Assembly: GCA_036675505.1 (NCBI GenBank)
Contig: JAKFEW010000020.1
Coordinates: 1 to 64,000, forward strand
Direction: 5' to 3'
Origin: JAKFEW01 sp036675505
Lineage (GTDB): Bacteria > Cyanobacteriota > Sericytochromatia > S15B-MN24 > JAQBPE01
Length of the DNA stretch: 64,000 nt
Part shown: piece by piece, positions 59,446 to 64,000 of the stretch
Layout: every line of letters starts with the position of its first letter
Position numbering within the stretch: position 1 is the stretch's first letter
Notes under the pieces: generated by a model
Told to the model about the DNA's origin: nothing
The model's input: the letters and a program-made list of their open reading frames with translations, nothing else
The model's database searches: none
Made by a program: the position numbers and the translations under genes

Positions 59446-60792
59446 TTAAACCGACGCCTGGGTTTCGGTCACGGCGCCCATGCCGGCGGGCAGCGTGCTG
59501 TGCACCAGCCCCTGGCCGATGCGCTCGGTCTTGGCCCAGACCACCGGCTTGTCGGCGAGGACGTTGCGGATGGCGAGGAGCAGGGCCGCGACCCAGTGGA
59601 ACGAGAACAGCATGTAGCGGAAGCCGGGCAGAATCTCCACGCGGCCGTCGCGCTTGTAGGAGACCGCCGCCGACCAGAAGGCGACGATCGCCAGCGTCAT
59701 GGGCCAGGCGTAGCGCATCGACCCGGCGATCTCCTCCGAGAAGAAGCCCGGGAGCAGCACCAGGATCGACATGGGAATCGCGAAGACCGTGAAGAGGGGC
59801 AAGAAGCCCGAGCACAACACGAAGAGCGCATCGATCTTCATCGGCAGCCGGAGGTCCTTCGAGGTGAGCACCGCCGTGGCGAACTCGCCGTAACACCGCA
59901 GCATCCCTTCGGCCCAGCGGGTGCGCTGGCGCAACAGGGCCTTCATGGTGACGACGGCCTCCTGGTTGACGACCGCCTCCGACGAGTGCGCGATGCGGCC
60001 ATGGCCGCCGAGCAGGAGCCGGATGCTCAAGTCGAGGTCTTCCGTCAGCGACAGGGGGCTCCAGCCCCCCACCGCGTCGATCGCGCTGCGGCGGGTCAGC
60101 TGGCCGTTGCCGCCCAGGCAGACGGCCGTCTGCATGTGGCTGCGGCCGGACTGGGACAGCTCGCTGTAGATGGCGAACTCGTCGTCCTGGCCGGCCGTGA
60201 GGAAGTTGTAGCGGCGGTTGTAGATGCGCACCTGGGCCTGCACGCCGCACACCTCGGGGTCCTGCACGATCGGGGCCACGGCCAGGCGCAGGAAGTCGGG
60301 GGCGACCTCGCTGTCGGCGTCGAAGACGCAGATGACGTCGCCCGAGGCGTATTCCAGACCCGCGTTGAGGGCCTCCGACTTGCCCCGGTTGGGCATGTTG
60401 CGGCGGGTGACGACCTTGACCGGCAGCGTCCGCAGAATCTCGCCCGTGCGGTCGCTCGAGTGGTCGTCGATCACGATCACCTCGAAGCGCGGGTAGTCCA
60501 GCCGCATCATGCATGCGACGGTATTGGCGATCACCAGCTCCTCGTTGTGGGCGGGCACCAGGATCGACACCATCGGAAGCTCGTCATCCGGAATCACCTC
60601 GGCGTCCAGCTTGGGACGAGGGCGAAACGCGTAGATGCCGATCATCGGCACCACCAGGCCGAACAGCATGGGAATGAACGTCATGGCCTGAATCCAGGTC
60701 AACGTCCGGGTCGCCAGCCCCGTCACGTACACAGCGACAATCAGGAGGGCGGGAAGGGCGACTTTCCACTTCAAACTGGTGGCAGGCTGCAT
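59446..60792 (-). CDS. Processive glycosyltransferase family 2 (PgaC/cellulose-synthase-like)
   Basis: A 448-residue membrane enzyme. ATG 60792 is preferred over TTG 60801 because GAGAGAG lies ten bases upstream. An N-terminal membrane pair precedes the GT-A domain: ..VSILVPAHNEELVI.., D-D-H-S-S-D, D-A-D-S, ..TEDLDLS.. and Q-R-T-R-W, the full set of a processive synthase. C-terminal transmembrane segments form the pore. It probably extrudes a poly-N-acetylglucosamine, hyaluronan or similar chain. The product cannot be decided. Phased repeats lie upstream. Confidence 0.9.
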   Translation of the reverse strand: MQPATSLKWKVALPALLIVAVYVTGLATRTLTWIQAMTFIPMLFGLVVPMIGIYAFRPRPKLDAEVIPDDELPMVSILVPAHNEELVIANTVACMMRLDYPRFEVIVIDDHSSDRTGEILRTLPVKVVTRRNMPNRGKSEALNAGLEYASGDVICVFDADSEVAPDFLRLAVAPIVQDPEVCGVQAQVRIYNRRYNFLTAGQDDEFAIYSELSQSGRSHMQTAVCLGGNGQLTRRSAIDAVGGWSPLSLTEDLDLSIRLLLGGHGRIAHSSEAVVNQEAVVTMKALLRQRTRWAEGMLRCYGEFATAVLTSKDLRLPMKIDALFVLCSGFLPLFTVFAIPMSILVLLPGFFSEEIAGSMRYAWPMTLAIVAFWSAAVSYKRDGRVEILPGFRYMLFSFHWVAALLLAIRNVLADKPVVWAKTERIGQGLVHSTLPAGMGAVTETQASV

Positions 60793-60900
60793 GCGGTTCA
60801 AACTCTCTCGGGCGAATGGGGCGAGGGATCTTGGAACTGGGGCGATGAAGAGGCGATGATTCAGCTATAGCCAGCCATCATACCATGCAGGCCCCCCAAA

Positions 60901-60938
60901 GGTTCACCCCAGCTTAACCTCTTGATAATTCGTTAGAT
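60901..60938 (-). promoter_or_regulatory. Phased TTAA-type repeats upstream of the processive GT2
   Basis: TTCA at 60903, TTAA at 60914 and a TAA at 60926 share 11-bp spacing in their A positions. On the coding strand CTAAC, TCAAG, TTAAG and GTGAAC follow each other, preceded by TTTGACC. A TATGAT -10-like hexamer lies downstream. Confidence 0.5.
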
Positions 60939-60940
60939 GG

Positions 60941-61783
60941 TCAAAGGGGCTTTCCCAGCCTACCAGAGGCGCCTGGCGGCTGGCTGTTGTCTTGATCACC
61001 GAGGGCCTGGATGTCGTCGTGGCAGAGCGCGAAGTCGTACCGCAGCGGGTCCTCCGGGGAGAACCGCTTGAGGGCGTCCGTGACCTTCTGCGCCGCCGCC
61101 CAGTTCATGGTGGAGCCCGTCAGCCAGCCCAGCCGCCGGGCCTGCTGGGCGATGTGCGTGTCGAGCGGAATCACCAGGTCCTTCGCCTCGACGCGCCGCC
61201 AGACCCCGAGGTCGGGAGACTCGGTGCGCACCATCCAGCGCAGAAACAGGCAGAGCCGCTTGGAGGCGCCCGTCTTGGGGTTCGAGAAGAAATAGCGCAC
61301 CCCGGCTGCCGGGGGCAGGTGGCCGCTCTCGTAAAACCCGTCGACCGGCAGCGCCAGGGCCCGCTCCACGAAGCTCGACAGGCCGACCTTGATGTCGCCG
61401 GGCTGGTGGCCTTCGAGAAAAAACGCCTCCAGGCTGCCGGATTGGCGCAACATCTGGCCGATCATGTAAATGAAACAGTGAAGGTCCTCGGCGCGGATGA
61501 ACCGGTAGACGAAGCCCGGAATCAGCTCGCCCCGGGCCGGAAAGGCCAGCACCCCGGCCCTGGGCGAGGGGCCGAGGGCCGCGAAGATGGCCTCGAGCTT
61601 GGCCGCGAACAGGCTGATGCGGCCGAAGGCCAACCCGGCCGCGATGAAGGCGGCCACCTCCTGGTCGGCGGGGTCGGCGTAGCGGCGGGGAAAGCTGAGC
61701 GGATCGACAATCCGGCCCGCGGCTTCGGCCTCAGCCAGGCGGGCCTCATGGGCGAGCTTGAGCCGGTCGAGATTTTCCTGCAT
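60941..61783 (-). CDS. TIGR02757/DUF2400 family protein
   Basis: A 280-residue protein. Family features are ..DPLSFPRRYADPADQEVAAFIAAGLAFGRISLF.., ..ASKRLCLFLRWMVRTESPDLGVWRRV.. and ..VIPLDTHIAQQARRLGWL... The fold is related to HhH-GPD DNA glycosylases, which suggests a base-repair or nucleic-acid role, but no activity has been assigned as far as I know. It lies 33 bp after gatB on the same strand. Confidence 0.92.
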   Translation of the reverse strand: MQENLDRLKLAHEARLAEAEAAGRIVDPLSFPRRYADPADQEVAAFIAAGLAFGRISLFAAKLEAIFAALGPSPRAGVLAFPARGELIPGFVYRFIRAEDLHCFIYMIGQMLRQSGSLEAFFLEGHQPGDIKVGLSSFVERALALPVDGFYESGHLPPAAGVRYFFSNPKTGASKRLCLFLRWMVRTESPDLGVWRRVEAKDLVIPLDTHIAQQARRLGWLTGSTMNWAAAQKVTDALKRFSPEDPLRYDFALCHDDIQALGDQDNSQPPGASGRLGKPL

Positions 61784-61816
61784 CGCCGGTCACCACGCCT
61801 TTTGTGTGTACACAAT

Positions 61817-63280
61817 CTAGACCTTCTGCTTGTCGAGCTCCGAAACGAGCAACGAATTGACCGCATCCGGCTTGGCGCGGCCCTGCGTGGCCCGCATGAC
61901 CTGGCCCACCAAATAGCCCACCACCTTGGTCTTGCCGGCGTGGTAATCCGCCACCTGGCTCGGGTGCGCGCCGAGCACTTCCTGAATGGCCTTCACGATC
62001 GCCCCGGTGTCCGAAACCTGGCTCAGGCCCAGCTTTTCGACCAACACCCTCGGGCTCTCCCCGCTCTTGAGCATCTCCTTGAGCAAGGTCTTGGCAATTT
62101 TGCCCGAGATCACGTCCTCATCGATCATGCGGACCATCTCGGCCAGGTGGGCCGGCGTCAGGGGCAGCGCGGTGAGGGTCGTCTTCTCCGTGTTCATGTA
62201 GGCGCTGATGTCGCCCATCAGCCAATTCCCCACCGCCTTGGCGTTGGCAGGATAGGCCGTAACGGCGGCGTCGAAGAACAGCGCCACGTCTTTGTCCGCG
62301 GCCAGCACGCCCGCGTCGTAGGCGCTCAGGGCGAGGGCCTCCTGGTAGCGTTGGCGCTTGGCGGCCGGCAGCTCGGGCAAGGTGGCCTTCATCTCGGCCA
62401 CCAGCTCGCGGCTGATCTGGAGCGGAATCAAGTCAGGATCAGGGAAGTAGCGGTAATCGCTCGAGCCTTCCTTGGTCCGCATGCTGATCGTCGCCTGGCG
62501 TTCTTCATTCCAGAGTCGGGTCTCCTGTACGATCCGCTCCCCGCTTTCCGTCGCCTCGATCTGCCGCGCAATTTCGTACTCGATCGCACGTTCGATCGCG
62601 CGGAAGGAGTTCATGTTCTTGATTTCGGTTTTGGTGCCGAAGGCCTCGGTGCCCACCGGCCGGATCGAGACATTGGCGTCGGCCCGCAAGCTGCCCTGCT
62701 CCAGCCGGCCGTCGTTCACGCCCAGATAGACCAGGATGTTGCGCAGCTCCTGCACGTAGAGCTTGGCCTCCTCGGCCGTGCGGATGTCCGGCTCGGAGAC
62801 GATCTCGAGCAGGGGCACGCCGGCGCGGTTGAGGTCCACCAGCGAGTGGGTCGAGCCGGCCAGGCCGGCGGCGCCCTGGTGCACCAGCTTGCCCGCGTCT
62901 TCTTCCATATGGGCGCGGGTGATGCCGATCCGCTTGGTGCCCTCGCCCACCTGGATCTCGAGCCAGCCCTGCTCACAGATGGGCTGGTCGAACTGGGAGA
63001 TCTGGTAGGCCTTCGGCAGGTCCGGATAGAAGTAGTTCTTGCGGTCGAACTTGCTCACCTCGGGGATGCGGCAGTTGAGCGCGAGGCCGGTCTTGACCGC
63101 GAACTCCAGCACCCGCCGGTTGAGCACCGGCAGCACGCCCGGCATGCCGAGGCACACGGGGCAGGTGTGGGTGTTGGGGTCCCCGCCGAACTCGGCCGGG
63201 CAGCCGCAGAAGATCTTGGTGGCCGTGAGGAGCTCCGCGTGGACCTCCATGCCGATGACGGCTTCGAATTGCGTCGACAT
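61817..63280 (-). CDS. gatB: Aspartyl/glutamyl-tRNA amidotransferase subunit B
   Basis: A 487-residue kinase subunit of GatCAB, which converts Glu-tRNA(Gln) and Asp-tRNA(Asn) to the amidated forms. MSTQFEAVIGMEVHAEL is the family start. Zinc ligands are visible (..IFCGCPAEFGGDPNTHTCPVCLGMPG..). The body is followed by the YqeY-like tail domain. GAGGAG precedes the ATG. Upstream is gatA, 12 bp away. The cell therefore probably lacks at least one direct Gln- or Asn-tRNA synthetase route. Confidence 0.97.
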   Translation of the reverse strand: MSTQFEAVIGMEVHAELLTATKIFCGCPAEFGGDPNTHTCPVCLGMPGVLPVLNRRVLEFAVKTGLALNCRIPEVSKFDRKNYFYPDLPKAYQISQFDQPICEQGWLEIQVGEGTKRIGITRAHMEEDAGKLVHQGAAGLAGSTHSLVDLNRAGVPLLEIVSEPDIRTAEEAKLYVQELRNILVYLGVNDGRLEQGSLRADANVSIRPVGTEAFGTKTEIKNMNSFRAIERAIEYEIARQIEATESGERIVQETRLWNEERQATISMRTKEGSSDYRYFPDPDLIPLQISRELVAEMKATLPELPAAKRQRYQEALALSAYDAGVLAADKDVALFFDAAVTAYPANAKAVGNWLMGDISAYMNTEKTTLTALPLTPAHLAEMVRMIDEDVISGKIAKTLLKEMLKSGESPRVLVEKLGLSQVSDTGAIVKAIQEVLGAHPSQVADYHAGKTKVVGYLVGQVMRATQGRAKPDAVNSLLVSELDKQKV

Positions 63281-63292
63281 AGGGGCTCCTCG

Positions 63293-64000
63293 CTAGTTCA
63301 GGCCCGGCCGCTGCCGGTGGTGTTGGGTGGCCTGCTCGTAGGCGTAGGCCACCTGGTACAGGGTCTCCTCCGACAGCGGCTTGCCGATCAGCTGCAACCC
63401 GATCGGCAGCCCATGGGCGTCGAAGCCGCAGGGCAGCGAGAGGGCGGGCACGCCGGCCAGGTTGACGGGGATGGTGGCGATGTCGGCCAGGTACATGGCG
63501 ATTGGGTCGGACGTCTTCTCGCCCAGCTTGAACGCGGTGGTCGGGCTGGTGGGCGAGACCAGCACGTCGAAGCGCTCGAAGGCCGCCTCGTAGTCCCGCT
63601 TGATCAGCGTGCGGGCCTGCAGGGCCTTCTTGTAGTAGGCGTCGAAGTAGCCGGCCGCCAGGGTGTAGGTGCCCAGCATGATCCGGCGCTTGACCTCGGC
63701 CCCGAAGTGGGCGCGGGTGCGCAAATACTGGTCCATCAGGTCGCTGGGGCCCTCGGCCCGGATGCCGTAGCGCACACCGTCGTAGCGAGCCAAATTCGAG
63801 CTGGCCTCGGCCGTCGCGACGATGTAGTAGGTCGAGAGGGCGGCCTTCGAGCTGGGCAAAGACACCACGTCCACGCTCGCGCCCAGCCCTTCGAGGGTCT
63901 TGACCGCGGCTGAGACCGCCTCGCGGACTTCGGGCGCGATGCCCTCGCCGGTGAGCTCGGTGATGACGCCGATGCGCAGGCCCTTCACGCCGCGTCCGAG
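63293..64000 (-). CDS. gatA: Aspartyl/glutamyl-tRNA amidotransferase subunit A, N-terminus beyond window
   Basis: The 235 C-terminal residues of GatA; the frame runs open through the last base, so the start lies outside. ..VKGLRIGVI.. begins the linker after the amidase core; ..SYYIVATAEASSNLARYDGVRYG-type and ..LVSPTSPTTAFKLGEK.. stretches are present. The catalytic Ser-cisSer-Lys triad is in the missing N-terminal half. It is followed by gatB on the same strand. Confidence 0.95.
   Translation of the reverse strand, partial: LGRGVKGLRIGVITELTGEGIAPEVREAVSAAVKTLEGLGASVDVVSLPSSKAALSTYYIVATAEASSNLARYDGVRYGIRAEGPSDLMDQYLRTRAHFGAEVKRRIMLGTYTLAAGYFDAYYKKALQARTLIKRDYEAAFERFDVLVSPTSPTTAFKLGEKTSDPIAMYLADIATIPVNLAGVPALSLPCGFDAHGLPIGLQLIGKPLSEETLYQVAYAYEQATQHHRQRPGLN

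Noticed and set aside
60992..63913. A 973-codon plus-strand open frame
   Set aside because: Antisense shadow of TIGR02757, gatB and gatA, whose own products are clearly homologous to known families.

Overview
The window is 64 kb of very GC-rich bacterial chromosome spanning the replication origin. Stop-to-start spacing is tight, about 50 protein-coding genes can be supported, and I see no tRNA, rRNA, CRISPR array, insertion sequence or prophage. The cell is probably a diderm: a GT9 heptosyltransferase-type enzyme, paired zinc-protease lipoprotein-style secretion genes and about eleven lipoproteins with Ala/Ser/Pro-rich linkers are present. GatB and GatA, an HrcA-type CIRCE element and a stand-alone cstA-ybdD pair are also present. 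The octapeptide (LITDNGAG-like) and SASP-linker lipoproteins remind me of the non-photosynthetic sister lineages of Cyanobacteria (Sericytochromatia/Tanganyikabacteria), but that placement is a guess from style and not from a phylogeny.

Layout. 1-1.5 kb: end of a TPR protein and an alpha/beta hydrolase. 1.6-3.7 kb: groES-groEL on the minus strand behind a perfect CIRCE. 3.8-5.7 kb: a repeat-rich PFAPLPG protein. 5.8-8.4 kb: lepA, with a second, divergent lepA 3' tail lying just downstream, then a four-repeat unknown protein. 8.5-14 kb: an alpha-oxoamine-synthase/GNAT fusion enzyme flanked by two paralogous membrane histidine kinases. 14-23 kb: recF, dnaN, DnaA-box cluster A with a DnaA-trio, about 3 kb of unrelated genes (one small gene behind a Fur-box-like operator), DnaA-box cluster B, a GNAT enzyme, an EF-hand protein and dnaA. 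23-28.4 kb: rpmH-rnpA-yidD-yidC-jag, an octapeptide-repeat lipoprotein and mnmE. 28.5-32.2 kb: three paralogous lipoproteins and a subtilase lipoprotein. 32.3-41.9 kb: cstA-ybdD, an unknown protein, two coupled M16 proteases and a DUF4097 protein. 42-50.4 kb: a surface polysaccharide cluster (GT9, sugar epimerase, GT2, asparagine synthase-type amidotransferase, two GT39-like membrane glycosyltransferases). 50.4-53.2 kb: an SPFH lipoprotein and two lipoproteins with a flagellar hook/rod-like domain. 53.4-61 kb: CheY-like regulator, secreted endonuclease I, lipase, oligoendopeptidase, zinc ribbon, RNase D, small membrane protein, processive GT2, TIGR02757 protein. 61.8-64 kb: gatB and the 3' part of gatA.

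How the parts work together. The gene order rpmH / dnaA / dnaN / recF is the classic origin neighbourhood, but dnaA and dnaN are separated by about 5 kb, with DnaA boxes at two places. Across the window, rare TTAA-containing elements recur in promoter regions as direct repeats spaced 11 bp apart, mostly in front of exported proteins. This suggests one winged-helix response regulator controlling an envelope regulon. The most unusual loci are that repeat family, the kinase / oxoamine synthase-GNAT / kinase locus, the hook-like lipoproteins and the split origin with its trio element.
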